The position numbers were made by a program, and so were the translations under genes. Below are positions 1 through 7,041 of a stretch of DNA of 64,000 nucleotides, one piece after another (the first letter of the stretch is position 1; every line of letters begins with the position of its first letter). This DNA comes from Adlercreutzia mucosicola DSM 19490. Lineage in GTDB: Bacteria > Actinomycetota > Coriobacteriia > Coriobacteriales > Eggerthellaceae. The stretch spans positions 164,547 to 228,546 of the forward strand of contig NZ_AUGK01000006.1 of NCBI RefSeq assembly GCF_000422625.1. The letters run 5' to 3'. The notes under the pieces were generated by a model. It did not search any database, was not told the DNA's origin, and saw nothing but the letters and a program-made list of their open reading frames with translations.

Positions 1-968
1 ATCGGCCTCCGCTGACGAGCGCTGTCGGCGCTGAGGCGCTGAAGCACTGCGTTCCCCATGCGCAGGTCATCGGCTATCTGCAGAGGCTGTTTCCTCAGAT
101 TCCGCAGCCCTATCATGTGCTTGTTCGCGATCATCGCAAGAGTCCCGTGCCGCAGGCGGTCACCCATGTCTCGATCTTTTCCTATCGAGAGCGGCCATTC
201 GCTCGCATTGCGGACGGTGTGTTCTCGAGCAGTCCTGAGCTTTGTTTTGTGCAGCTTGCCGTGGCGCTGCCTTTCCATGAGCTGGTTAAAGCGGGGGACG
301 CTCTGTGCGGAACCTTCTTCATCGATCCGACCTCTCGCAATGGGCTTGGCGCGCGCAGCCCGCTTACCTCCAAGAAGCGCATCGAGGCGTTCGTGCGACG
401 CCATCCGGGATTGCGCGGGGCGAGCGCCGCTCGATCGGCGTTGAGGTTTGTGGTCGATGGAGCTGCGTCGCCGCCGGAGGCTTTTCTCTGGTCTCTGCTG
501 AGCATCCCCCATCGCTATGGCGGCTATGCTATTCCCGATCTTGCCATGAATCGCCGGATGAAGCCGAGCAAGAGGGCGCGCAGGATCGCGGGACGAGAGA
601 CGCTCGTACCCGATATAAGCCATTTCAAGTCCCGCCTGGCCATAGAATACGATTCAAATTCCGAGCACCTTGATCCGTGTCAGATAAGCCTGGACGCTTC
701 GAAGCGTCTTGCGCTCGAGGCCGACGGCTTCAAGGTGATTTCGGTTACCGCGAGGCAGCTGGCAAGCGCTTCCGCGATGAAAAACGTCGCCGAAGAAGCC
801 GGCAAGCGAGTGGGGAGGCGCCTGCGCATTCGTGGCAAGGGATTCAAGGACGCGCATCGGAAGCTATACGGAGCCGGCTGGTCGCTGCGGGACTATCATC
901 GCTGCGAGTGGCGGGAGGGCGTTTTCGTTGATCGGAGCTTCGATGAGTCTGCTTGCGAAGGTGCTTGA
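1..968 (+). CDS. Nuclease-fold (VSR/DUF559-like) protein, 5' end outside the window
   Basis: The frame is open from base 3, so the true start lies upstream and the first visible ATG or TTG codons are probably internal; 321 residues are visible, ending at TGA 966-968. The C-terminal third carries a pattern of small VSR/DUF559-type endonuclease folds: VPDISHF, then LAIEYDS, then a helix and VISVT, resembling the P-D...E-x-D core of PD-(D/E)xK proteins. The middle (LVKAGDALCGTFF) resembles AbiEi-like or DUF559 proteins of Coriobacteriia, which I recall but cannot check. DNA-related activity is inferred from the fold; no restriction partner is in view. It could equally be an orphan of a lost defence or TA pair. 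Confidence 0.6.
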   Translation, partial: RPPLTSAVGAEALKHCVPHAQVIGYLQRLFPQIPQPYHVLVRDHRKSPVPQAVTHVSIFSYRERPFARIADGVFSSSPELCFVQLAVALPFHELVKAGDALCGTFFIDPTSRNGLGARSPLTSKKRIEAFVRRHPGLRGASAARSALRFVVDGAASPPEAFLWSLLSIPHRYGGYAIPDLAMNRRMKPSKRARRIAGRETLVPDISHFKSRLAIEYDSNSEHLDPCQISLDASKRLALEADGFKVISVTARQLASASAMKNVAEEAGKRVGRRLRIRGKGFKDAHRKLYGAGWSLRDYHRCEWREGVFVDRSFDESACEGA

Positions 969-1075
969 GTGCCAGAGCGGGGATCTTGTGGCCAATTGAG
1001 GGCACTTCTCGTCGTTTTTTCAAGGGAAAGATGTCTCAGGTGTTTTGTGATCTGGGGAAACGGTGCCCTCATTGA

Positions 1076-1234
1076 GGGATCGAGAGCCGTTGCCCTTTGC
1101 TTGATTACGAGAAGTATCCGATTTTGGCCAAACTGCTGGAGCTCGCTGGCCCGTTGGCGGGCGATGGGGAAATTAGGGGCTTGCGCGATCAGGTTTCTGT
1201 GCTAAAGTACACGCAGCAATTGAATATACCTTAA
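1076..1234 (+). pseudogene. Short open stretch with protein-like composition, possible gene remnant
   Basis: After an in-frame TGA at 1073 this frame stays open to TAA 1232-1234 and reads as a plausible helical segment (LDYEKYPILAKLLELAGPL). No ATG or ribosome site precedes it, and it overlaps the proposed promoter of the T-box leader. The rest of 969-1180 holds an inverted repeat (GAGGGCAC near 996, GTGCCCTC near 1063) and nothing else I recognise. A degraded gene end or chance are both possible. Confidence 0.2.
1181..1208 (+). promoter_or_regulatory. Putative promoter of the T-box leader
   Basis: TTGCGC (1181-1186), 16-base spacer, TAAAGT (1203-1208) with an upstream TG extended -10 element. 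It starts a transcript just ahead of the T-box fold. Supported by position and partial consensus only. Confidence 0.4.
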
Positions 1235-1235
1235 A

Positions 1236-1511
1236 CCGATGAGGCGAAGATCAAGCCATCCGGGCACTCACAGAGAGCGGGCGCAGCTGAGATTCCCGCA
1301 GAACGCCAGAGGGTAAATGGATCGCCGAGGGAAAGGGGAAAGGCCCACCGCCGTTTGTTCCGGCGAGGCCGAGTATCTGGACCGTGAGCCTGCGTTAAAG
1401 GCAGAGCGGGTGTTGGCCCGTTCATGAGAGGGTTCGCTTCGGCGAATCAATTAAAGGTGGCACCGCAGATCAAGGGATCTGTCCTTTAAGCGAAGGACAG
1501 ATCCCTTTTTT
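1236..1511 (+). promoter_or_regulatory. T-box riboswitch, tryptophan (UGG) specifier
   Basis: The hallmark T-box sequence AAAGGTGGCACCGC is at 1453-1466, just before an intrinsic terminator. Stem I is visible: base helix GGCGA (1243-1247) with TCGCC (1322-1326), and the AGAGAG element with its distal loop from 1272. The 3' side of the internal loop reads TAAATGGA, placing TGG (1318-1320) followed by a purine in the specifier position. In this class uncharged tRNA pairs with the specifier and with the T-box, and prevents termination. The predicted effector is tRNA-Trp, which fits the TrpP-like importer downstream. The specifier register is inferred by eye; AAU (Asn) is the next alternative. 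Confidence 0.88.
1472..1511 (+). terminator. Regulated intrinsic terminator of the T-box leader
   Basis: Perfect 15-bp stem (1472-1486 with 1493-1507), loop TAAGCG, and a T run at 1506-1511. Its 5' arm lies right after the T-box, the expected terminator/antiterminator exclusion. Confidence 0.92.
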
Positions 1512-1632
1512 GTTGGGAAAAGCCGGGAACCTCTCAAGGCGTCGGATACGGGGCAATTGCTGACACAGGAAACGCTCGCAGGCGCGAGCACGAGGGGCAG
1601 CAGGGAAGCTGCCCGAGAAAGGACTGATTGAC

Positions 1633-2247
1633 ATGGCAGAACTCCGTATGACCGCCGACGCCGAGAACGCTCCCGCCCAGGCCGGCGGCGCCAAGCGCAC
1701 CGTCGCCGCGACCGAGAAGAAGGGCCTGCAGGTGCAGGATCTCATCCTGGTGGCCGTGCTTCTGGCCGCCGGGGCCGTGCTGAAGCTGACCGCGGGCAGC
1801 CTGCTCGCCTCCTTCGGTATGAAGCCGAATTTCACCATCGCCGCCTACTGCCTGGCCATCATCATCATTCGCCCGAATGTGGCCCAGTCGCTGGCCATCG
1901 GCCTCATCGCCGGTTTGGTGTGCCAGATTCCGATGTTGAACGCCACGCCGCTGCTCAACATTCCCTCGGAGCTTCTGGGCGCGCTCGCCTGCGGCCTGCT
2001 CATCCACGTGCCCATGAAGATCGGCGGCAAGCTGGACGTCAACCCGCTCGTGAACACCTTCATCTCCACCTGCGTGTCCGGCTTCACCTTCGCGGCGCTG
2101 TCCGTCTACATCAACGTGGTGTCCGTAGGCGGCGACTTCGCCGTGGCCATGGCGGCCTACGTGGCCATCGTGCTGGGCACGGCCACGTTCAACTGCATCT
2201 TCGTCCAGGTGCTCGCCATGCCCCTGAAGAAGGTTCTGAAGAAGTAA
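1633..2247 (+). CDS. ECF transporter S component, TrpP-like (tryptophan uptake)
   Basis: A 204-aa membrane protein of five or six hydrophobic segments after a 30-residue Ala-rich N-terminus. S components bind the substrate and plug into an EcfT-ATPase module. The segment GMKPNFTIAAYCLAIIII resembles the GMKPD... segment of the tryptophan S component TrpP. The leader upstream is a T-box with a UGG specifier, and the genes for the two ATPases and EcfT follow directly, so this is a dedicated four-gene importer. ATG 1633 is preceded by GAAAGGAC. Tryptophan is inferred from the family resemblance and the riboswitch together; the ECF role itself is firm. Confidence 0.85.
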   Translation: MAELRMTADAENAPAQAGGAKRTVAATEKKGLQVQDLILVAVLLAAGAVLKLTAGSLLASFGMKPNFTIAAYCLAIIIIRPNVAQSLAIGLIAGLVCQIPMLNATPLLNIPSELLGALACGLLIHVPMKIGGKLDVNPLVNTFISTCVSGFTFAALSVYINVVSVGGDFAVAMAAYVAIVLGTATFNCIFVQVLAMPLKKVLKK

Positions 2248-2271
2248 GTAGGCTATCGAGGAAGAGTAGCT

Positions 2272-3111
2272 ATGATCGAGTTCAAAGAGTTCAGTTTTCG
2301 GTATCGGGAGGGGGAGGCGCCGGTGGTGCGCGACATTGCGCTCTCCATTCCCGATGGGTGCTTCGTGGGCATCACCGGGGCCGCGGGCAGCGGGAAGTCC
2401 ACCCTCACCTATGCCATCAACGGCATCATCCCGCACTGCTACCCGGGCGACTTCTACGGGTCGGTGACCGTGGAGGGGCTCGATACGGTGGAGGCGTCGC
2501 TTACCGACATCTCACGGGTGGTGGGCAGTGTGTGCCAGGACATCGATTCGCAGATGGTGTCCACGGTGGTGGAAGACGAGATCCTCTACGGCCTCGAGAA
2601 CTTCGCGGTGCCCAAAGACGAGATTCCCGCGCGGGTGGACGAGGCGCTTGCCGCCATGGGCATCGTCGACTTGCGCGACCGCACTATCGACAGCCTGTCG
2701 GGCGGCCAGAAGCAGAAGGTGGCCGTGGCCTCGGTCATCGCCCTGCAGCCGCGCGTGCTCGTGCTGGACGAGCCCACCGCCGAGTTGGACCCGGCCTCGT
2801 CGGTAGCCGTGTTCGACCTGCTCGCCCGCTACGCCCGCGAGCACGGCACCACCGTCGTGGTGGTGGAGCAGAAGATCGCGCTTCTGTCCGATTACGCCGA
2901 CATGCTCGTCATTGTGGACGGGGGGTGCATCCGCTTCGCCGACACGCCCGATGCGGTGCTGGCCCACTCCGACGAGCTTTTGGCCCTCGGCGTGAATGTG
3001 CCGCGGGCCACCACGCTCATGAACGCCTTGGGTGCCCAAGGGCTCTATGGCGGCCCGACGGTTCGCAACGTGGCCGGTGCCGCTGCGGCGCTGAAGGAGG
3101 TGCTCGCATGA
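2272..3111 (+). CDS. ecfA1: ECF transporter ATPase, first subunit
   Basis: A 279-aa ABC ATPase that powers the importer from the cytoplasm. Walker A GAAGSGKST is at residues 36-44, the Q loop is CQDID, the signature LSGGQKQK starts at residue 142, and Walker B VLVLDEP is at 162-168 with catalytic Glu167. The switch-loop histidine is absent: the aligned position is Gln200 (VEQK). The next ATPase gene overlaps by ATGA, so translation is probably coupled. The lost histidine matters because the partner ATPase lacks a canonical signature (see findings). Confidence 0.92.
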   Translation: MIEFKEFSFRYREGEAPVVRDIALSIPDGCFVGITGAAGSGKSTLTYAINGIIPHCYPGDFYGSVTVEGLDTVEASLTDISRVVGSVCQDIDSQMVSTVVEDEILYGLENFAVPKDEIPARVDEALAAMGIVDLRDRTIDSLSGGQKQKVAVASVIALQPRVLVLDEPTAELDPASSVAVFDLLARYAREHGTTVVVVEQKIALLSDYADMLVIVDGGCIRFADTPDAVLAHSDELLALGVNVPRATTLMNALGAQGLYGGPTVRNVAGAAAALKEVLA

Positions 3112-4073
3112 TCGAGTTCAAGAACGTGTCGGCCTCCTACGACGGGGAGCTCGCGGTGCTGCGCGACGTGAGCTTCACGGTGAACGACGGCGACTTCGTG
3201 GCCTTCGTGGGCACCAACGGCGCGGGGAAATCGACCACCATGCGCCTGGTCAACGGGCTTCTGAAACCCACGGCCGGCGAGGTGCTCGTGGACGGCGTGC
3301 CCACCACCGCGCTGAAGACGAGCGAGCTGGCGCGGCGCATCGGCTTCCTCTTCCAGAATCCCGACCGGCAGATCTGCTGCAACACCGTGCGCGAGGAGCT
3401 GCTCTTCGGCTTCAAAGCGCTCGGCGAGGAAGGACCGGCGGCCGAGGAGCGGGTGGACGCGATCATCGAGCGCTTCGGCTTCGACGCCGACGCCGAGCCC
3501 TATCTGCTGAACCGGGGCACGCGCCAGCTTCTGGCACTCGCCTCCATCATCGTGCTCGCGCCGCCCACCATTATTCTGGACGAGCCGACCACCGGCCTCG
3601 ACTTCCGCGAGTGCGTGAAGGTGATGGATGTCGTGCGCGAGCTGAACGAGGGTGGCACGACTGTCATCATGGTGTGCCACGACATGGAAGTGGTGGGGGA
3701 TTTCGCCCGCCGGGTGATCGCCATGACCGACGGGCGAGTGGTGACCGACGGCGCCACCTTCGACGTGCTGCGCGACGGGCGCGTGCTGAAGGAGGCGCAC
3801 ATCCTGCCGCCCCAGGTGACCGAGGTGTCCATGATTCTCGGGCGCGATGAGGGCTGCGCCGCATCCATCGCCCAGGCCGATACGGTGCCCCAGATGGTGG
3901 CCGCCATCGCCCAGGAGCTGCAGCTCGAGGGCCGGGCTGCTGCCGAGGCCGCAGCTCTGGCCAACGACGTGGCGGCGGCTCTCTCCGCCGAGACGGTGGC
4001 CAGTGCCGCGACTGTGGTGGAGGCGAAGGCGATGCCCGGCGATGCCGGTGCGGACGGGGAAGGGGGCCGATAA
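3108..4073 (+). CDS. ecfA2: ECF transporter ATPase, second subunit, degenerate signature
   Basis: 321 aa, starting at the ATGA overlap with ecfA1. Walker A GTNGAGKST is at 35-43, the Q loop is FQNPD, Walker B IILDEP has Glu159, and the switch histidine is His191 (CHDME). The ABC signature reads LNRGT (134-138) instead of LSGGQ. An Ala/Glu-rich tail of about 60 residues follows the ATPase fold and is longer than usual. It pairs with EcfA1 and couples to EcfT. The frame is open upstream, but that stretch is out of phase with ecfA1 coding and has no ribosome site, so 3108 is the start. Confidence 0.92.
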   Translation: MIEFKNVSASYDGELAVLRDVSFTVNDGDFVAFVGTNGAGKSTTMRLVNGLLKPTAGEVLVDGVPTTALKTSELARRIGFLFQNPDRQICCNTVREELLFGFKALGEEGPAAEERVDAIIERFGFDADAEPYLLNRGTRQLLALASIIVLAPPTIILDEPTTGLDFRECVKVMDVVRELNEGGTTVIMVCHDMEVVGDFARRVIAMTDGRVVTDGATFDVLRDGRVLKEAHILPPQVTEVSMILGRDEGCAASIAQADTVPQMVAAIAQELQLEGRAAAEAAALANDVAAALSAETVASAATVVEAKAMPGDAGADGEGGR

Positions 4074-4852
4074 TGGCGAAGTTTCTGGAATACGTGCCGG
4101 GAAACAGTTTTCTGCACCGCATGAACCCCTCGGTCAAGCTCATCTGCGCCGTGCTGTTCGCCATCGCCTGCTTTGCGACGAGCAACCTGGTGTTCCTGCT
4201 TGCGCTGTTGGCCGGGGCGCTTGTCTTGGCCGCCTCGTGCGGGCTCGGCCGCGAGACGGCGGGGCTGTGCCGGGCGGTGTTCGCGTTCTCGCTCATCCTG
4301 GCGGTGGTCATCCTGCTCACCACGCCCCACGGCGCGCCGCTCGTGCCGCTGCCCTGGGGCTTCATCGGCACTGGCAGCCTGCTGGCGGCCCTCACGGTGA
4401 TCGTGCGGCTTACGGCCGCGGCCATTCCGCTGTTCCTCGTGTTCTACGTGACGAAGATGAACGACATCACGAACTCGGCGGTGAAGCAGCTGCATGTGCC
4501 CTACAAGTACGCCTTCACCTTCACGAGCACGGTGCACTTCATTCCGGTGTTCATGAACGATATGGCCGGCATCATGGAAGCGCAGACGGCCCGGGGCGTG
4601 GAATTCGACGGGTCGCTCGTGAAGAAGGTGCGGCTCATGATTCCGCTGTGCGTGCCGCTGCTCGTGAGCTCGGTGCGCAAGACGAACTCGGCCGCCATCG
4701 CCGCCGAGGTGCGCGGCTTCAACCTGCGTACCCGCGAGAGCGGTTACAAGGACTACCCGCTGGGTGCTGGCGATTGGAGCGCGCTGGCCGTGTGCGTGCT
4801 CGTGCTGGCAGCGGCCATCGTGCTCGCGGTGCTGGGAACGTCGCTGGGGTAG
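4073..4852 (+). CDS. ecfT: ECF transporter transmembrane coupling protein EcfT
   Basis: 259 aa; the start overlaps the ecfA2 stop (TAATG). Several transmembrane helices are followed by a cytoplasmic coupling domain with the two family Ala/Val-Arg-Gly motifs, QTARGVEF and EVRGFNLR, which contact the ATPases. A last helix closes the protein. The final codons (GTSLG then stop) differ from a second copy of the same end found after hipA, which reads GL then stop. The 3' end therefore seems to have been split and re-made by insertion of the hipBA module. Confidence 0.9.
   Translation: MAKFLEYVPGNSFLHRMNPSVKLICAVLFAIACFATSNLVFLLALLAGALVLAASCGLGRETAGLCRAVFAFSLILAVVILLTTPHGAPLVPLPWGFIGTGSLLAALTVIVRLTAAAIPLFLVFYVTKMNDITNSAVKQLHVPYKYAFTFTSTVHFIPVFMNDMAGIMEAQTARGVEFDGSLVKKVRLMIPLCVPLLVSSVRKTNSAAIAAEVRGFNLRTRESGYKDYPLGAGDWSALAVCVLVLAAAIVLAVLGTSLG
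4769..4833 (+). repeat. Direct repeat, left copy (3' end of ecfT)
   Basis: 65 bases matched at 64 positions by 6647-6711 in the same orientation; the mismatch is A at 4778 against G at 6656. It encodes the last transmembrane helix of EcfT. The two copies bracket the hipBA module. Confidence 0.92.
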
Positions 4853-4929
4853 GGCTGCGAGGCCGCTTCCCTGGAGGAGCACGCGGCGCCGCGCTCGCGG
4901 TCCTGTGGCGCCCGCTTTCTCCCTTGATT

Positions 4930-4978
4930 CGGAAATATATTGCCGGCTTGTCAAGCGGCAATATATTTCCGCTATACT
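4930..4978 (+). promoter_or_regulatory. Palindromic operator and promoter of hipBA
   Basis: Perfect 16-base inverted arms (4930-4945 and 4956-4971) containing AATATATT; the arms can extend inwards through CTTG/CAAG. The -10 TATACT (4973-4978) touches the right arm. A possible -35 TTGTCA lies in the centre but with a long 19-base spacer. HipB-type repressors bind such palindromes, so autoregulation is inferred. The AT-rich block stands out sharply in this GC-rich sequence. Confidence 0.65.
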
Positions 4979-5049
4979 ATAGGCATTATTCTGCCGCTTC
5001 ATAATCGGTGGAATAGTGCCCATTTTTTGCGACGCGCAAAGGACGTGCG

Positions 5050-5376
5050 ATGGAAAAGCCTCGGTTCTCCCAGGAGATCGGACAAAGCGTGCAGGCCCGC
5101 AGGACCTCATTGGGTCTCACGCAAAAGCAGCTGGCGAGCATTGCGGGGGTATCGGAGAGGCTTGTTCGCTCGATCGAAGCGGGCGACGCGCAAGGCGTGG
5201 GCTTGACGAAGCTGGAGGCTGTGCTGGCCCCACTCGGCTTAGAGCTGAGGCTGGAGGGCACCGGTTGCTCGAAGGGCGAAAGCGGCCCGTCTGCTCGTTT
5301 TCAGGACGATGAATACGAGATGCTCCTTCAATTGGCGGTGGATTCTTGGAGAAGCGCAGGTGACCATCGTGGATAA
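5050..5376 (+). CDS. hipB: HipB-like antitoxin, XRE-family DNA-binding protein
   Basis: 108 aa. An XRE helix-turn-helix spans residues 8-60 (LGLTQKQLASIAGVSERLV), followed by a strand (LGLELRL) usual in HipB dimers. It should neutralise HipA and repress its own promoter at the palindrome upstream. The last 35 residues are longer than in the short E. coli HipB. ATG 5050 follows AAAGGAC. The hipA start overlaps its end by 17 bases, which favours coupled translation. Confidence 0.85.
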   Translation: MEKPRFSQEIGQSVQARRTSLGLTQKQLASIAGVSERLVRSIEAGDAQGVGLTKLEAVLAPLGLELRLEGTGCSKGESGPSARFQDDEYEMLLQLAVDSWRSAGDHRG

Positions 5377-6634
5377 CCTGGCTGTGCTCATTGCGGGGCG
5401 CCGGGCCGGAACGATTCGGCAAGCCTATGACGGTGCGCTCTCCTTCTCCTATGAAGGCAGCTACGATGCCGTCCCGCTTTCCCTGTCGATGCCGATCGAT
5501 GGCGCAGCGTTTGGCGATAGGGTGGTGCGCCCCTTTCTGTTCGGCCTCTTGCCCGACAGCTACGATGTCAGGAGAAGTTTGGGACATGAGTATGGGGTTT
5601 CTCCTGACAATCCGTTTGCGCTGCTCGCCCGCATTGGGCTTGACTGCCCCGGCGCGGTGCAGCTCTGCGGGGAGGATGCGGTCGATGATCTGCTCGAGCG
5701 CCAGGAGACGCTTGCGGCGATGACGGACCATGAGGTCGCTCTCCGCCTCAAGCAAGGACGCGGCAATGGGGCCGCTCGGTGGGAAACCGATAACGAGCGC
5801 TGGTCCCTCGGCGGTCAGCAAGCGAAGTTCGCCTTGCGTCGCGAAGGCGACGGGTGGTACAGCTGCGAGGGGGCGGCTGCCACGACCCATATCTTCAAGC
5901 CGGGCATCTCGGACTTGAAGTTGAGCGCACTCAACGAGTATGTGTGCCTGAAGCTGGCGGCGGTATGCGGCATTCCGGCGGAGCAAGTCGATTACCTGGT
6001 GTTCGAAGACGAGCCGGCCATCGTCGCTGCGCGCTATGATCGGGTGCGCGATGACGCGGGCCGGGTGCGGCGTCTGCACCAGGAGGATTTCTGCCAGGTT
6101 CTGAGTGTGCTCCCGGAACGCAAGTATCCTGAGGAGGGCGGCCCCGGCGCTCGCGATATCGTTGGAGTATGCAGTCGAACGGGCTCTGCTGCGGCCAACA
6201 TCTCCCAGTTCATGGCCATGCTTTTCTTCAACTACCTTATTGGTGCGCCTGATGCCCATGCTAAGAATTACTCGCTGCTCCATGGACGAGACGTCTCGTA
6301 TCTGGCTCCGCTCTACGATGTGGCATCGCTTTTGCCCTATGCCGAGCGTCCCTTCGACATCAAGCTGGCCATGGGCGTGGCGGGGGAGAACCGCGTGGGC
6401 CGCTTGAGCGCGCGGCGGCTGGGCAAGTTCGCCGATGCCAACGGGCTGGGGGAATACGGCTTGACGGGCGACGTGCTGGCGGAGCGGCTGGCGGTCTTGG
6501 CGGGGAAGGTGCCCGCGACGCTTGAGGCGGTGCTGGTCGAGAACGGGAAGCTTTCAGGCGTTGACGAGCTGGGAAGTCGCTTGTTGCCTTTGGTGGCGGA
6601 GCTCTGCGAGCGCTCGGCGGCACGGCTGGGCTAG
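5360..6634 (+). CDS. hipA: HipA-like serine/threonine kinase toxin
   Basis: GTG 5360 is chosen because GGAGAAG (5348-5354) lies five bases upstream; this gives 424 aa, a normal HipA length. Visible family marks are LSMP, RPFLFGLLPD, the ATP-binding SLGGQQAKFAL, HIFKPG, and the catalytic stretch GAPDAHAKNYS with Asp298, followed by PLYDVAS. HipA kinases phosphorylate translation targets (GltX in E. coli) and cause dormancy; the target here is unknown. Coding sequence stops 12 bases before a second copy of the ecfT end, so the module is a compact insertion. Confidence 0.9.
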   Translation: MTIVDNLAVLIAGRRAGTIRQAYDGALSFSYEGSYDAVPLSLSMPIDGAAFGDRVVRPFLFGLLPDSYDVRRSLGHEYGVSPDNPFALLARIGLDCPGAVQLCGEDAVDDLLERQETLAAMTDHEVALRLKQGRGNGAARWETDNERWSLGGQQAKFALRREGDGWYSCEGAAATTHIFKPGISDLKLSALNEYVCLKLAAVCGIPAEQVDYLVFEDEPAIVAARYDRVRDDAGRVRRLHQEDFCQVLSVLPERKYPEEGGPGARDIVGVCSRTGSAAANISQFMAMLFFNYLIGAPDAHAKNYSLLHGRDVSYLAPLYDVASLLPYAERPFDIKLAMGVAGENRVGRLSARRLGKFADANGLGEYGLTGDVLAERLAVLAGKVPATLEAVLVENGKLSGVDELGSRLLPLVAELCERSAARLG

Positions 6635-6646
6635 GGCCTGCGCGCC

Positions 6647-6720
6647 GGCGATTGGGGCGCGCTGGCCGTGTGCGTGCTCGTGCTGGCAGCGGCCATCGTG
6701 CTCGCGGTGCTCGGGCTCTA
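6647..6720 (+). pseudogene. Second copy of the ecfT 3' end (right direct repeat, 6647-6711)
   Basis: In the ecfT frame this reads GDWGALAVCVLVLAAAIVLA then VLGL and stop, matching the last helix of EcfT. It has no start and lies just past hipA. Its ending looks like the original terminus, left behind when hipBA was inserted or when two ecfT copies recombined. The TAG stop overlaps the stop of the minus-strand gene (CTAG). Confidence 0.85.
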
Positions 6721-7041
6721 GCGCAGCGAGAAGTACTTGCCGAGCTTCACGCTGAGGGGGCCTTGGGTGAGCAGAAGCTTGGCGATGACGAGCAGCGCAA
6801 TGCCGGCGCCCAGGGCGATGAGCAGCGCCGGCAGCCCGAAGGCGGCCGCGGCGATGGCCGCTGCGGCGACCACAACGACGATGAGCGCTCCCAGGGCCCG
6901 GTGCACCGTGCGCGAGAGGCGGTGCCAGATGGCCACGGGGAAGGGCGAGGGCGTCACCTGCCCGGTAAGCGTGCTTCCGCACAGGGCGCAGCGGTCCGCG
7001 TCCCCGGTGTAGTCGAGATGGCAGCGGTCGCAGTGCCTCAT
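6718..7041 (-). CDS. Zinc-ribbon membrane protein
   Basis: 107 aa. The N-terminus has a four-cysteine ribbon (CDRC...CALC, residues 4-22), then a basic linker and two close transmembrane helices (Ala/Val-rich, then LLIALGAGIALLVIAKLLL). The start overlaps the upstream acyltransferase stop by ATGA, so it is the last gene of a three-gene operon with the esterase. Similar zinc-ribbon plus two-helix proteins accompany condensation-fold enzymes elsewhere (DUF6320-like, from memory). A role as membrane partner of the acyltransferase is inference. Confidence 0.75.
   Translation of the reverse strand: MRHCDRCHLDYTGDADRCALCGSTLTGQVTPSPFPVAIWHRLSRTVHRALGALIVVVVAAAAIAAAAFGLPALLIALGAGIALLVIAKLLLTQGPLSVKLGKYFSLR

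Noticed and set aside
1920..3107. In-frame upstream extension of ecfA2
   Set aside because: It overlaps the S component and ecfA1 in another frame, and the ATGA overlap at 3108 is a typical coupled start.
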